Part shown: positions 51,540 to 60,751 of the stretch, one piece after another
Layout: the number at the start of each line of letters is the position of its first letter
Numbering within the stretch: the stretch's first letter is position 1
Assembly: GCF_030209575.1 (NCBI RefSeq)
Contig: NZ_JARVRS010000001.1
Location: 3,286,001-3,350,000 of the forward strand
DNA from: Leifsonia sp. fls2-241-R2A-40a
Lineage (GTDB): Bacteria; Actinomycetota; Actinomycetes; Actinomycetales; Microbacteriaceae
DNA length: 64,000 nucleotides
Reading direction: 5' to 3'
The notes under the pieces: model-generated
What the model was told of the DNA's origin: nothing
Databases searched by the model: none
The model's input: the letters and a program-made list of their open reading frames with translations, nothing else
Made by a program: the position numbers and the translations under genes

Positions 51540-52271
51540 TCACCCGTGCGCGGTCGTGCGCACCAGCCGGAACGGGGTCCCTGCGCAGGCCTCGGCATCC
51601 CGCGGCACGGCGATCACCGTTCCGACGGACACGGCCGGGTCGGTCGAGACCGTCACTCGGCCCTGCTCGTTGACGAGCGCGAGCGGAACGCCCGCGGCGA
51701 GCATCGCGGGGAGCAGCTCGCGCTCCAGGCGCTTCACGTACACATCCACACCGACGACGCCGATCATGCTGTCCCGGCGTTCGACCGGGGACGTCACCGT
51801 GACGATGTAGTCGCAGGCGCACAGGTGGTCGACATAGGGCCCGGTGATGTGCGTGCGGTGGGTCGACTGAGGGACGCTGTACCACTCGAGGGAGCGGAAG
51901 TCGCGCAGGTAGTCGGAGTACGAGCGCGATCCCAGGTCGAGCTTCGACGGCGAGGACGTCGCGCCGAAGACCGGGTTGTCGTCGAGCGGACCCAGCCACC
52001 AGGCGAAGTGGAGGTCGTCACCCCCGGCGAAGTCGGGCGCGGCGATGAAGCCGGCGCCGATGAGCAGCGGGTCGTCCTCCTGCAGTGGCGGCAGCACGAG
52101 CGCGGCGACCCGGTCGTCGAGCGCGGCGGCGGAGACACCCGTCTCCGCGGCGTCCGGACCGCTCAGAATGGCGTCGCGCCACGTGTCGAGGGTCTCGTAG
52201 ATGCGGGCGAACAGGGCGGACACCCGCTCGGCCGCCGCCTCGACGTCGCTCGCGAGCACCCGCTCAGCCAT
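51540..52271 (-). CDS. Cache/PDC sensor-domain protein without membrane segment
   Basis: A 243-residue protein dominated by a PDC/Cache fold (about 60-235): ALVLPPLQEDDPLLIGAGFIAAPD, DLGSRSYSDYLRDFRSLEWYSVP, GPYVDHLCACDYIVTVTSPV, and MIGVVGVDVYVKRLE. Such domains normally sit outside the membrane in histidine kinases and chemoreceptors and bind amino acids or carboxylates, but here there is no signal peptide, membrane helix or output domain. The ATG overlaps the GntR stop by 8 nt. It may sense a ligand in the cytosol for the adjacent regulator, an inference from the gene pair. Confidence 0.78.
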   Translation of the reverse strand: MAERVLASDVEAAAERVSALFARIYETLDTWRDAILSGPDAAETGVSAAALDDRVAALVLPPLQEDDPLLIGAGFIAAPDFAGGDDLHFAWWLGPLDDNPVFGATSSPSKLDLGSRSYSDYLRDFRSLEWYSVPQSTHRTHITGPYVDHLCACDYIVTVTSPVERRDSMIGVVGVDVYVKRLERELLPAMLAAGVPLALVNEQGRVTVSTDPAVSVGTVIAVPRDAEACAGTPFRLVRTTAHG

Positions 52272-53049
52272 CGATCGTCCCTCCGGTCTCGATCCGCGCC
52301 TTGGCGGCGAGCAGCCAGCGGGCGACCCCCGCGAGAAGGGTGCTCACCTCGGCACGCGCAGTGGCGGCATCCCGAGCGGCCACGCCGTCGGCGATCGCGC
52401 GCACGGCGGCAGCCGCGGTGTCGCGCAGGGCCGCGTCGCGCATCCCGAGCCAGAGCAGCGGGCCGAACTCCGCCTGAAGCCGCAGCTGCTCACGGACGAG
52501 CCGCGTCGACTGGCTGAGCACCGCGAGCTCGAGCAGGAAGCCGCCGGCGTTGCGGCGCGCCGAGGCCGCCCCGCTGAAGTCGGCCGCGACGACCCACGCG
52601 CGAAGCCGTTCGTCGTCGGCGGGCGTGGACCGCTCGGCCGCCCGGTCGGCGCAGCCCGCCGCGATCGCGGTGACGTAGACCGCGAGGTCGCTCAGCTCGA
52701 CCTGCGCCAGCCCGCGGAGCCGAGCGGCGAGGAGGGTGTCGTCGGCGTCGCCGGGATGCACCACGAAGCTGCCGCCGTCGCGGCCGCGCCGCGTCTCCAC
52801 GAGACCCGCCTCGCGCAGCATCCCGAGCGCCTCTCGGGCCGTGACCAGGGCGACGCCGAACCGGCGCGCGAGCTCGGCCTCGCTCGGAAGGCGCTCCCCG
52901 GCGCCGAGCACACCCAGCACGATGGCGTCGGCGAGCCGGCGGCTGACCTGTTCGGCCCGTCCCGCATCCGCGAGCTGCGCGAAGACGGCGTCGCGCGCGC
53001 CCGGCGTGGCGCGGGTGGGCGTCGGGGCGGCGCGCGTGGGCGTTGTCAC
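52264..53049 (-). CDS. GntR/FadR-family transcriptional regulator
   Basis: A 261-residue regulator. The winged helix (about 30-95) reads VSRRLADAIVLGVLGAGERLPSEAELARRFGVALVTAREALGMLREAGLVETRRGRDGGSFV. A helical FCD-type effector domain follows. The GTG at 53049 is 7 nt from TATCGT, so it looks leaderless. It is divergent from the CoA-transferase/GCDH/aldehyde dehydrogenase operon with 67 nt between and is the obvious candidate regulator of that operon. Confidence 0.88.
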   Translation of the reverse strand: MTTPTRAAPTPTRATPGARDAVFAQLADAGRAEQVSRRLADAIVLGVLGAGERLPSEAELARRFGVALVTAREALGMLREAGLVETRRGRDGGSFVVHPGDADDTLLAARLRGLAQVELSDLAVYVTAIAAGCADRAAERSTPADDERLRAWVVAADFSGAASARRNAGGFLLELAVLSQSTRLVREQLRLQAEFGPLLWLGMRDAALRDTAAAAVRAIADGVAARDAATARAEVSTLLAGVARWLLAAKARIETGGTIDG

Positions 53050-53056
53050 GGATCCC

Positions 53057-53062
53057 ACGATA
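53057..53062 (-). promoter_or_regulatory. -10 element of the GntR gene (leaderless)
   Basis: TATCGT on the minus strand, 7 nt before the GTG at 53049. Confidence 0.5.
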
Positions 53063-53116
53063 ACCCGCCGCAATCATTCGCTATAGGATGAATTCGCATC
53101 GAGCGAAGGAGCGAGC

Positions 53117-54337
53117 ATGGCCGACGGCGTCACCACCTCCGGGACCGGTGTCCTGGACGGACTGCGCGTCGCCGACTTCTCCCGGGTGCTGGCCGGACCC
53201 TACGCCACCATGATGCTGGCCGATTTCGGTGCCGACGTCGTCAAGATCGAGAGCCCGTCCGGGGACGACACGCGCGCCTGGCGTCCGCCCGTGGACGACG
53301 CGGGCGAGTCCACCTACTTCGGCGCCGTGAACCGCAACAAGCGTTCGGTCGTGTGCGACCTGACGACATCCGAAGGCCTGGCCGAAGCCCGGCGGCTCGC
53401 CGAGACCGCCGACGTCGTCGTCGAGAACTTCCGGCCCGGCGTGATGGAGCGGTTCGGACTCGACGAGGCGTCCCTCCGCGACGCCAACCCCCGGCTGGTC
53501 TACTGCTCGATCACCGGGTTCGGCCGCGGCGAGGGCGCATCCCTCCCCGGCTACGACCTGCTCGTGCAGGCGGTCGGCGGCCTGATGAGCATCACCGGCG
53601 CTCCGAACGGCGAACCGAGCAAGGTCGGTGTGGCCCTGGTGGATGTGCTGACCGGCCTCAACGCGTTCTCCGGCATCCTGCTCGCCCTCCGGCAGCGGGA
53701 TGCGACGGGCCGCGGCTCGCGCGTCGACGTCGACCTCCTCGGCTCGCTGCTCGCTGCGCTCACCAACCAGGCGTCCGGCGCGCTCGCCACCGGCCGCTCC
53801 CCCGGGCGGCTCGGCAACGCGCATCCCAGCATCGCCCCGTACGAGCTCTTCCGTGCCGCCGACCGCGAGCTGGTCGTGGCCGTGGGTAACTACCGGCAGT
53901 TCGCTGCGTTCGCGGCGGTGCTCGGCCGGCCGGAGCTCGCCCTCGACGCACGCTTCGTCACCAATGAGTTCCGCGTCGGAAACCGCGCGGCGCTCCGGGA
54001 GGCCCTCGAGCCCGTGCTGGCCGCTCGTCCCGCGGCCGAGTGGGTCGCCGCCTTCGCCGCGGCGCGCGTTCCGGCCGGGCTGGTCAACGACGTGGCCGAG
54101 GCGTTCGCGTTCGCCGCGGCCCTCGGCCTCGACCCGGTGGCGACGACGACCGACCCGGTCACCGGGCGGACGTCGCGCCAGCCGGCCACGCCCATCCATC
54201 TGGACACCGCCCCGGCCGTGCACCGCACGCCGCCACCGCTGCTCGGCGCGCACGGAGCGCGCTGGGCGGACGAGACCCCTGACCACGACGACACCGCCCC
54301 CGATCACACCGCCCCCGGCGAAAGGACCCGACCGTGA
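53117..54337 (+). CDS. CaiB/BaiF family (class III) CoA-transferase
   Basis: A 406-residue enzyme that moves CoA between carboxylic acids. The start LDGLRVADFSRVLAGPYATMMLADFGADVVKIE is the family signature; the catalytic Asp lies in VGVALVDVLTGLNA (about residue 178). AAGGAG is 5 nt before the ATG. It overlaps the next gene, glutaryl-CoA dehydrogenase, by 4 nt, which suggests glutarate as the acid and succinyl-CoA as donor, as in the human glutarate CoA-transferase. The last 30 residues are Asp/Thr/His-rich and probably disordered. Confidence 0.88.
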   Translation: MADGVTTSGTGVLDGLRVADFSRVLAGPYATMMLADFGADVVKIESPSGDDTRAWRPPVDDAGESTYFGAVNRNKRSVVCDLTTSEGLAEARRLAETADVVVENFRPGVMERFGLDEASLRDANPRLVYCSITGFGRGEGASLPGYDLLVQAVGGLMSITGAPNGEPSKVGVALVDVLTGLNAFSGILLALRQRDATGRGSRVDVDLLGSLLAALTNQASGALATGRSPGRLGNAHPSIAPYELFRAADRELVVAVGNYRQFAAFAAVLGRPELALDARFVTNEFRVGNRAALREALEPVLAARPAAEWVAAFAAARVPAGLVNDVAEAFAFAAALGLDPVATTTDPVTGRTSRQPATPIHLDTAPAVHRTPPPLLGAHGARWADETPDHDDTAPDHTAPGERTRP

Positions 54338-55497
54338 CGACGACGCTCGACGAGGCGTTCAGCATCGACCCTCTGCTCACCGACGAGGAGCGCGGCTGGC
54401 GGGACCGGGCGCGCGCGTTCGCGACCGACCGCATCCGCCCGGTCATCGAGCAGGACTTCGAGGACAAGCACTTCCGCACCGAGTTCGTGGCCGAGCTCGG
54501 CGCACTCGGTTTCCTCGGGATGCACCTGAAGGACGAGGGATGCGCCGGAGCGGGCGCCGTGAGCTACGGCCTGGTCTGCCACGAGCTGGAGGCCGCGGAC
54601 AGCGGCTGGCGCACCTTCGTCTCCGTACAGGGCTCGCTGGCGATGAGCGCGATCTCCAAGTTCGGCTCGGACGAGCAGAAGGCCGAATGGCTGCCACCGA
54701 TGGCACGAGGCGAGCGCATCGGCTGCTTCGCGCTCACGGAGCCCGAGGGCGGCAGCGACCCCGCGGCGATGAGCACCCGCGCCCGACGCGACGGCGACGA
54801 CTGGGTGATCACCGGGACGAAGCGCTGGATCGGCCTGGCGGCTCTGGCGGACGTCGCGGTCGTCTGGGCGGCGACCGAGGACGGCGTTCGCGGCTTCGTC
54901 GTGCCGACCGCGACCCGCGGCTTCACGGCGACGGCCATCGACGGGAAGCTGTCGATGCGCGCGTCCGTGCAGTGCGACATCGTCCTCGACGAGGTCCGCC
55001 TGCCGGCGTCGGCGCAGCTGCCGGGCGCCCGTGGGCTCTCCGGTCCCTTCTCGTGCCTGAACGAGGCGCGGTACGGAATCGTCTGGGGCGCGATGGGCGC
55101 CGCACGCGACTGCCTCGAGGTGTCGATCGAGCGGGCGACCACACGGGAGGTGTTCGGGCGTCCGATCGGCGCGACCCAGCTCATCCAGGAGAAGCTCGCG
55201 AACATGCTGGTCGAGTACGAGAAGGGGATGCTGCTCGCCCTGCATCTCGGACGGTTGAAGGAGGCGGGCACGCTCACCCCGACGCAGATCAGCGTCGGCA
55301 AGCTCAACAGCGTGCGCGAGGCGCTGGCGATCGCCCGCGAGGCGCGCACCATTCTCGGCGGCGACGGCATCACGAACGCGTTCCCGGTGATGCGGCACAT
55401 GGCGAACCTCGAATCCGTGCGCACGTATGAGGGGACGGACGAGATCCACACCCTGGTGCTGGGGCGCGCGCTGACCGGGCTGGCGGCGTTCGCGTGA
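54334..55497 (+). CDS. Glutaryl-CoA dehydrogenase-like acyl-CoA dehydrogenase
   Basis: A 387-residue flavoprotein. In glutaryl-CoA dehydrogenase an arginine after SG binds the substrate carboxylate and a glutamate near the C-terminus is the base: here SGWRTFVSVQGSLAM and TYEGTDEIHTLVLGRALTG give both. Flavin-binding CFALTEPEGGSDP is also present. It would oxidise and decarboxylate glutaryl-CoA to crotonyl-CoA in the degradation of lysine, cadaverine or 5-aminovalerate. The GTG start overlaps the CoA-transferase stop and the stop overlaps the next gene. Confidence 0.88.
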   Translation: MTTTLDEAFSIDPLLTDEERGWRDRARAFATDRIRPVIEQDFEDKHFRTEFVAELGALGFLGMHLKDEGCAGAGAVSYGLVCHELEAADSGWRTFVSVQGSLAMSAISKFGSDEQKAEWLPPMARGERIGCFALTEPEGGSDPAAMSTRARRDGDDWVITGTKRWIGLAALADVAVVWAATEDGVRGFVVPTATRGFTATAIDGKLSMRASVQCDIVLDEVRLPASAQLPGARGLSGPFSCLNEARYGIVWGAMGAARDCLEVSIERATTREVFGRPIGATQLIQEKLANMLVEYEKGMLLALHLGRLKEAGTLTPTQISVGKLNSVREALAIAREARTILGGDGITNAFPVMRHMANLESVRTYEGTDEIHTLVLGRALTGLAAFA

Positions 55498-56882
55498 GCG
55501 CGGTCGAAGCGGCTGCTGCGGCGGCAGCGCGTGCGGCGACGACGCCGACCACGCGCGACGAGCGGGCCGGCTGGCTGGAGGCGCTGGCCGCCGCCCTCGA
55601 GGCCCACCGCGAGGAGCTCGTCGGGATCGCGCACGAGGAGACGCATCTCTCCTCCGCACGGCTCGACGGCGAGGTGACCCGCACGGCCGCGCAGCTCCGC
55701 TTCTTCTCCAATGTCATCCGCGAGGGCGGCTACCTCGAGGCGGTCGTCGAGTCCCCCGACCCGTCGCTGATCCCCCCGCGCCCGGACCTGCGCCGCATGC
55801 TGCGTCCGCTCGGGCCGGTCGCGGTGTACACCGCCTCCAACTTCCCGTTCGCGTTCTCGGTGCTCGGCAACGACACTGCGTCGGCCCTCGCGGCCGGGTG
55901 CCCGGTCGTCGTCAAGGCGCACCCCGGGCATCCACGGCTGTCCCGGCGGACCGCCGAGCTCGCTGAGGCGGTCGTGCCCGAGGAATGGTTCTCCCTCGTC
56001 GAAGGGATGGACGCGGGGACCGAGCTGGTCCGGCATCCCCTCGTCCGCGCGGCGGGCTTCACCGGGTCGGTGCGCGGCGGGCGCGCGCTGTTCGACCTGG
56101 CGGTCTCGCGACCCGACCCCATCCCGTTCTACGGCGAGCTGGGCAGCATCAACCCCGTCGTCGTGACGCGGGCGGCGGCTGCAGAGCGCGCCGCATCCAT
56201 CGCCTCCGGCCTCGTCGGCTCGTTCACCCGCGACGCCGGGCAGTACTGCACAAAGCCCGGGCTCGTCTTCGTGCCCGAGGGCGGAGGGGTCGAGGAGGGC
56301 GTGCGCAGCGGACTCGCGGACGCGCCGTCGAGCCGGCAGCTGACCGACGGGATGTCGCGGGCCTTCGCGGACGGCGTTGCCGCCTTCGAGGCGCATCCCG
56401 GTGCGGAGGTGCTGCGGGCGGACGCTGACGCTGACGCCTCGGCGCCGACCGTCGTGCTGGTCGATGCGAAGACGTTCTCGGCGGACCCGGAGACGTTCCT
56501 CGAGGAGTGCTTCGGGCCGGTGACCGTGGTCGTGCGCTACCGCGACGAGGAGCTGCCCGGCATCCTTTCGCGTCTCGAGCCGTCGCTCACCGCGACCATC
56601 CACCGCGGTGCCGACGAGGACGTGACCGCGCTCGCCGGCACGCTGTCCGCCGTAGCGGGCCGCCTCCTGTTCGACGGTTGGCCGACGGGCGTCGCCATCG
56701 GCTGGGCGCAGCACCACGGCGGTTCGTGGCCGTCGACCACGGCCAGCGTCCACACGTCGGTCGGCGCCACGGCGATCCGCCGCTGGCTCGCGCCGATCGC
56801 GTACCAGGACGCTCCCGAGCACGTGCTCCCGCCCGAGCTCCGCGACGCCAACCCGCTCGGCATCCCCCGCCGCGAGTCCTGA
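55494..56882 (+). CDS. Aldehyde dehydrogenase, ketoglutarate-semialdehyde type
   Basis: A 462-residue NAD(P)-dependent aldehyde dehydrogenase. The catalytic Cys is in RDAGQYCTKPGLVF (about residue 251) and the general base Glu in PFYGELGSINPVV. NAD-binding parts are YTASNFPFAFSVLGND and FTGSVRGGRALFD. The sequence is closest in style to the 2-oxoglutarate-semialdehyde (2,5-dioxovalerate) dehydrogenase group. In this operon it might instead oxidise glutarate semialdehyde to glutarate, feeding the CoA-transferase. Substrate assignment is inference. A repeat region with hairpins follows the stop. Confidence 0.82.
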   Translation: MSAVEAAAAAAARAATTPTTRDERAGWLEALAAALEAHREELVGIAHEETHLSSARLDGEVTRTAAQLRFFSNVIREGGYLEAVVESPDPSLIPPRPDLRRMLRPLGPVAVYTASNFPFAFSVLGNDTASALAAGCPVVVKAHPGHPRLSRRTAELAEAVVPEEWFSLVEGMDAGTELVRHPLVRAAGFTGSVRGGRALFDLAVSRPDPIPFYGELGSINPVVVTRAAAAERAASIASGLVGSFTRDAGQYCTKPGLVFVPEGGGVEEGVRSGLADAPSSRQLTDGMSRAFADGVAAFEAHPGAEVLRADADADASAPTVVLVDAKTFSADPETFLEECFGPVTVVVRYRDEELPGILSRLEPSLTATIHRGADEDVTALAGTLSAVAGRLLFDGWPTGVAIGWAQHHGGSWPSTTASVHTSVGATAIRRWLAPIAYQDAPEHVLPPELRDANPLGIPRRES

Positions 56883-56891
56883 CCCCCTCAC

Positions 56892-56946
56892 GATTTGCGC
56901 CAATTCGCGGTTCTGACGCTCTCAGAACCGCGATTCGGCGCAAATC
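56892..56946. repeat. Palindromic repeat unit, copy 2 (hairpin)
   Basis: Arms at 56892-56916 and 56922-56946 pair at 23 of 25 positions around the loop CGCTC, starting with GATTTGCGCC as at 7060. It lies 9 nt after the aldehyde dehydrogenase stop and may terminate transcription between convergent genes. Confidence 0.75.
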
Positions 56947-56998
56947 TTCACCGGGAGGGCTCGCACCGAGCGGCTCGAGGACGCCCAGCAGGAGTTGC

Positions 56999-57053
56999 GA
57001 TTTGGCGCAAATGTCGGGATACGGAGGCCGTATCCCGACATTTGGCACAAATC
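56999..57053. repeat. Palindromic repeat unit, copy 3 (hairpin)
   Basis: Arms at 56999-57024 and 57028-57053 pair at 23 of 26 positions. The ends carry the GATTTGGCGCAAAT core, while the inner stem is TGTCGGGATACGG. The unit sits just after the APC permease stop, so copies 2 and 3 bound the intergenic space like a pair. Confidence 0.75.
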
Positions 57054-57075
57054 GTGCGGGGCTACCGCGGAGGGA

Positions 57076-58617
57076 TCAGACGCGATCGGGGTCCGCGGCG
57101 GGCGTCGCCGCGGCCTCGGGCTGCGCGCGGCGCGCGCGGAGCAGCTCCGCGACACGGATCGCGTCGCCCTCGGGCGCGTCGGACGCACGGTCCGGCCGGG
57201 CCAGCAGCAGGTACAGCAGCCCCGCTCCCGCGACGATCCCGAGACCGATCAGCACGATCCAGTCGTTGAACACGTTCCCGGTCGAGGTCGGCCACGCCAG
57301 CAGGACCATCGCGAAGATCCCGTAGACGAGCGCCACGATGTTGACGATCAGGCCCGCGCGGCCCAGGCTGAACGGCCCGGCCGGGCGCCAGCCCTTCATC
57401 CGCTGCCGCAGCGACGCGAGTACGACGGACTGGAAGGCCACGTAGATCCCGAGCACCGCGAACGCGGTGACCTGCGTGATCAGACCGTCGGGGCCGAGGT
57501 AGACGATCAGGCTGATCAGCAGCGGGATGCTGCACGCGACGATGAGCGCGTTGACCGGCACCTTCGTGCGCGGCGACACCTTCGACAGCCACCGGTGCGC
57601 GGGGATCATGCCGTCGCGGGCGAACGAGAACAGCAGCCGGGATGCCGCCGCCTGCAGGCTGAGCACGCACGACAGGAATGCGGTGACCGCGACCACGAGG
57701 AAGATCTTCGCGCCGACCGTCCCGAGCGTCGACTGCAGGATCTCGGGGATCGGGTCCACATCCTTGCCCGACACGATCCGCTCGAGGTCCGGCGCTGCGA
57801 GCACGTAGCCGCCGAAGGCGAACAGTGCGGACACACCGCCGACGAGGATGGTCATCACCATCGCCGTCGGGATGCGGCGGGCCGGGTTCGCGACCTCTTC
57901 GGCCACATCCCCGCACGCCTCGAACCCGTAGAAGAGGAACAGTCCTGCCAGCGCAGCGCTCAGGAACGCGGCGATGTACGACCCGTGCCCCTCAACGCCC
58001 ATCGAGTCGAAGAACACCGAGAACGGGTGCTTCCGCTGGAAGATCAGCAGGTACAGGCCGACCGCGATGACGCCGATCAGCTCGGCGGCGAGGCCGATGC
58101 GCGCGACGGTGGCGAGCGTCTTGGTCCCGGTGAAGTTCAGGGCCAGAGCGACGAGGAGGAGCAGCACGGTCAGCCCGAACGTGACCTCCTTGGTCGCGGG
58201 CAGCCCGAACAGGCTGGCGAAGAAGCCGCTGCCGTAGCCGGCGACCGCGGTGATCGTGACGATCATCGCCCAGATGTAGATCCAGGCCGCCATCCACGCG
58301 TACCGCCGGCCCCAGAGCCGCCGCGTCCACGGGTAGATGCCGCCGTGGATGGGGTACTGCGACACCACCTCGCCGAACACCAGGGAGACCAGCAGCTGGC
58401 CGGCGCCCACGATGACGATCCACCAGATCGACGGCGGCCCGCCCGTCGCCACGGCGACCGCGAACAGCGAGTACACGCCGACCAGGGGCGAGAGGTAGGT
58501 GAAGCCCAGGGCGAAGTTCGCCCACAGGGTCATGGACCGGTTGAAGGAGTCCTCGTACCCGAGCACGGCGAGGTGATCGCCGTCCTCCAGGTGCGTGGAC
58601 GAGGGTTCTGCAGACAT
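57076..58617 (-). CDS. APC-superfamily amino acid/amine permease
   Basis: A 513-residue transporter with about twelve membrane helices. The first helix region (NRSMTLWANFALGFTYLSPLVGVYSLFAVA) and SYPIHGGIYPWTRRLWG-like motif QYPIHGGIYPW are typical of the APC superfamily; GFEACGDVAEEVANPARRIPTAM is the conserved loop after helix 6. The start ATG has GGAAGG 6 nt upstream. It is divergent from the Lrp gene and next to the aminotransferase/oxidase genes, so the likely substrate is a diamine, GABA or an amino acid that these enzymes use. Confidence 0.88.
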   Translation of the reverse strand: MSAEPSSTHLEDGDHLAVLGYEDSFNRSMTLWANFALGFTYLSPLVGVYSLFAVAVATGGPPSIWWIVIVGAGQLLVSLVFGEVVSQYPIHGGIYPWTRRLWGRRYAWMAAWIYIWAMIVTITAVAGYGSGFFASLFGLPATKEVTFGLTVLLLLVALALNFTGTKTLATVARIGLAAELIGVIAVGLYLLIFQRKHPFSVFFDSMGVEGHGSYIAAFLSAALAGLFLFYGFEACGDVAEEVANPARRIPTAMVMTILVGGVSALFAFGGYVLAAPDLERIVSGKDVDPIPEILQSTLGTVGAKIFLVVAVTAFLSCVLSLQAAASRLLFSFARDGMIPAHRWLSKVSPRTKVPVNALIVACSIPLLISLIVYLGPDGLITQVTAFAVLGIYVAFQSVVLASLRQRMKGWRPAGPFSLGRAGLIVNIVALVYGIFAMVLLAWPTSTGNVFNDWIVLIGLGIVAGAGLLYLLLARPDRASDAPEGDAIRVAELLRARRAQPEAAATPAADPDRV

Positions 58618-58794
58618 CGGATGCCTTCCGGGATCGACTGCACACGTCGGTGTGTGTGGAGGAAGCGTAGCGGAGACCGGAAGCGGATACCTATAGGACA
58701 GGATGATTGACGCGCGACGGCGTGTCGCCATACGCACGCATCGACACTCCCTACTGATTTCGACATAGAAACGCCCGAATGGGTGCGGAATCGC

Positions 58795-58823
58795 TTGCCA
58801 GGTGCCACATCCGCTGACAGAAT
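58795..58823 (+). promoter_or_regulatory. Complete promoter of the Lrp regulator
   Basis: TTGCCA (58795-58800), a 17-nt spacer, and CAGAAT (58818-58823), followed by 6 nt and the ATG. It is the best-formed -35/-10 pair of the leaderless set. The remaining 58618-58794 region shows no other clear element. Confidence 0.65.
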
Positions 58824-58829
58824 CGCTCC

Positions 58830-59312
58830 ATGAGTACCCCTCGGGCGGCGAACGGCCACAAGGCTGCGGTCATCGACGACGTCTCCAAGGCGATCATCGA
58901 GCAACTGCAGGTGGATGGCCGCAAGTCCTATGCGGAGATCGGCAAGGCCGTCGGTCTCAGCGAGGCGGCTGTGCGCCAGCGCGTGCAGAAGCTGACCGAG
59001 TCGGGTGTGATGCAGATCGTGGCCGTGACCGATCCCATGCAGCTCGGGTTCTACCGGCAGGCGATGATCGGCGTGCGCTGCACGGGCGACACGCGTGCGG
59101 TGGCCGACAAGCTGGCCGCCATGCCCGACGTGGACTACGTGGTGCTGACAGCCGGCACCTTCGACATCCTCGCCGAGGTGGTGTGCGAGAACGACCTCGA
59201 CCTCATCACGATGCTCAACTCCGAGATCCGGACGCTGGAGGGCGTGCTCTCCACCGAGACGTTCGTGTATCTGAAACTCCACAAACAGTTCTACAACTGG
59301 GGAACGCGATAA
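58830..59312 (+). CDS. Lrp/AsnC-family transcriptional regulator
   Basis: A 160-residue regulator. The N-terminal helix-turn-helix (about 17-65) reads SKAIIEQLQVDGRKSYAEIGKAVGLSEAAVRQRVQKLTESGVM, and the C-terminal RAM domain (about 75-150) is the ligand-binding, oligomer-forming part. The mRNA appears leaderless. It is followed after 2 nt by the aminotransferase and divergent from the APC permease, so it probably responds to an amino acid or amine and controls both. Confidence 0.92.
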   Translation: MSTPRAANGHKAAVIDDVSKAIIEQLQVDGRKSYAEIGKAVGLSEAAVRQRVQKLTESGVMQIVAVTDPMQLGFYRQAMIGVRCTGDTRAVADKLAAMPDVDYVVLTAGTFDILAEVVCENDLDLITMLNSEIRTLEGVLSTETFVYLKLHKQFYNWGTR

Positions 59313-59314
59313 CC

Positions 59315-60730
59315 ATGACGACAACCGTAGAAACGTTCGGCGAACCGATCGCGGCAGAGGAGGCGGCGCTGCAGGCGAAGGCGCGCGATCACCTGTGGAT
59401 GCACTTCGCACGCCAGTCGGTGATGGAGGACGGCCAGGGCGTCCCGATCATCACGCGCGGCGAGGGCCACCACATCTGGGACTCGCACGGCAAGCAGTAC
59501 ATCGACGGCCTCTCCGGGCTCTTCGTCGTGAACGCGGGCCACGGCCGCAAGCGTCTCGCCGAGGTCGCGGCCAAGCAGGCCGAGCAGCTGGCGTTCTTCC
59601 CGATCTGGTCGTACGCGCATCCCAACGCCATCGAACTCGCCGACCGGCTCGCCTCCTACGCTCCGGGCGACCTGAACCGCGTCTTCTTCTCCACCGGCGG
59701 CGGTGAGGCGGTCGAGACCGCCTTCAAGCTCGCCAAGTACTACTGGAAGCTGCAGGGCCGTCCCACCAAGCACAAGGTGCTGTCCCGTGCCGTCGCCTAC
59801 CACGGCACCCCGCAGGGCGCGCTGGCGATCACCGGCATCCCTGCCATGAAGGAGATGTTCGAGCCGGTCACCCCCGGCGGGTTCCGCGTCCCGAACACGA
59901 ACTTCTACCGCGCCGACGAGATGGGCGCGCCGACCGACGACATCGAGGCCTTCGGCGTCTGGGCGGCGAACCGCATCGAGGAGATGATCCAGTTCGAGGG
60001 TCCGGAGACCGTCGCGGCGATCTTCCTCGAGCCGGTGCAGAACTCCGGTGGCTGCTTCCCGCCTCCCCCCGGCTACTTCCAGCGGGTGCGCGAGATCTGC
60101 GACAAGTACGACGTGCTCATGGTCAGCGACGAGGTCATCTGCGCCTTCGGCCGCATCGGCCACATGTTCGCCTGCGACGAGTACGGCTACGTCCCGGACA
60201 TGATCACCTGCGCGAAGGGCATGACCTCCGGCTACTCCCCCATCGGCGCGACGATCGTCAGCGACCGCATCTATGAGCCCTTCAAGCACGGGGACACGTC
60301 GTTCTACCACGGCTACACCTTCGGCGGTCACCCGGTCTCCGCCGCGGTGGCGCTGGAGAACCTCGACATCTTCGAGGAGGAGCGGCTCAACGAGCGCGTC
60401 CGCGAGAACTCACCGCTGTTCCGCGCCGAGCTCGAGAAGCTGCTCGACCTGCCGATCGTCGGCGACGTCCGCGGCGCCGGCTACTTCTTCGGGATCGAGC
60501 TGGTCAAGGACAAGAACACGAAGGAGACCTTCGACGACGACGAGTCGGAGCGCCTGCTCCGCGGGTTCCTCTCCAAGGCCCTGTTCGACGCCGGCCTGTA
60601 CTGTCGGGCCGACGACCGGGGAGACCCCGTGGTGCAGCTCGCGCCGCCGCTCACGATCGGTCCGAACGAGTTCGTCGAGATCCGGCAGATCCTGGAGTCG
60701 GTGCTGACCGAGGCGTCGAACCACCTGTAA
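59315..60730 (+). CDS. Class III (omega) aminotransferase, putrescine/polyamine type
   Basis: A 471-residue PLP enzyme of the group that uses diamines or beta-alanine with pyruvate. Features: LSGLFVVNAGHGRKRL, the cofactor site FFSTGGGEAVETAFKLAKYYW, YHGTPQGALAITG, SDEVICAFGRIGHMFA, and the PLP lysine in TCAKGMTSGYSPIGA. It differs in these motifs from the two gabT copies. The ATG at 59315 is 2 nt after the lrp stop. With putrescine it would yield 4-aminobutanal; with cadaverine, 5-aminopentanal. The exact amine cannot be told. Confidence 0.87.
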   Translation: MTTTVETFGEPIAAEEAALQAKARDHLWMHFARQSVMEDGQGVPIITRGEGHHIWDSHGKQYIDGLSGLFVVNAGHGRKRLAEVAAKQAEQLAFFPIWSYAHPNAIELADRLASYAPGDLNRVFFSTGGGEAVETAFKLAKYYWKLQGRPTKHKVLSRAVAYHGTPQGALAITGIPAMKEMFEPVTPGGFRVPNTNFYRADEMGAPTDDIEAFGVWAANRIEEMIQFEGPETVAAIFLEPVQNSGGCFPPPPGYFQRVREICDKYDVLMVSDEVICAFGRIGHMFACDEYGYVPDMITCAKGMTSGYSPIGATIVSDRIYEPFKHGDTSFYHGYTFGGHPVSAAVALENLDIFEEERLNERVRENSPLFRAELEKLLDLPIVGDVRGAGYFFGIELVKDKNTKETFDDDESERLLRGFLSKALFDAGLYCRADDRGDPVVQLAPPLTIGPNEFVEIRQILESVLTEASNHL

Positions 60731-60751
60731 GCCAAAAGCCCCCAAAGAGCC

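Noticed and set aside
53085-53097. ATTCGCTATAGGATGAAT as a GntR operator
   Set aside because: The half-sites ATTC and GAAT are not placed symmetrically about CTATAG, so it is too weak to list, although the region must hold the operator.
58707-58736. TTGACG followed after 17-18 nt by TACGCA on the + strand as an lrp promoter
   Set aside because: The -10 is poor and too far from the gene, while TTGCCA-17-CAGAAT directly precedes the ATG.
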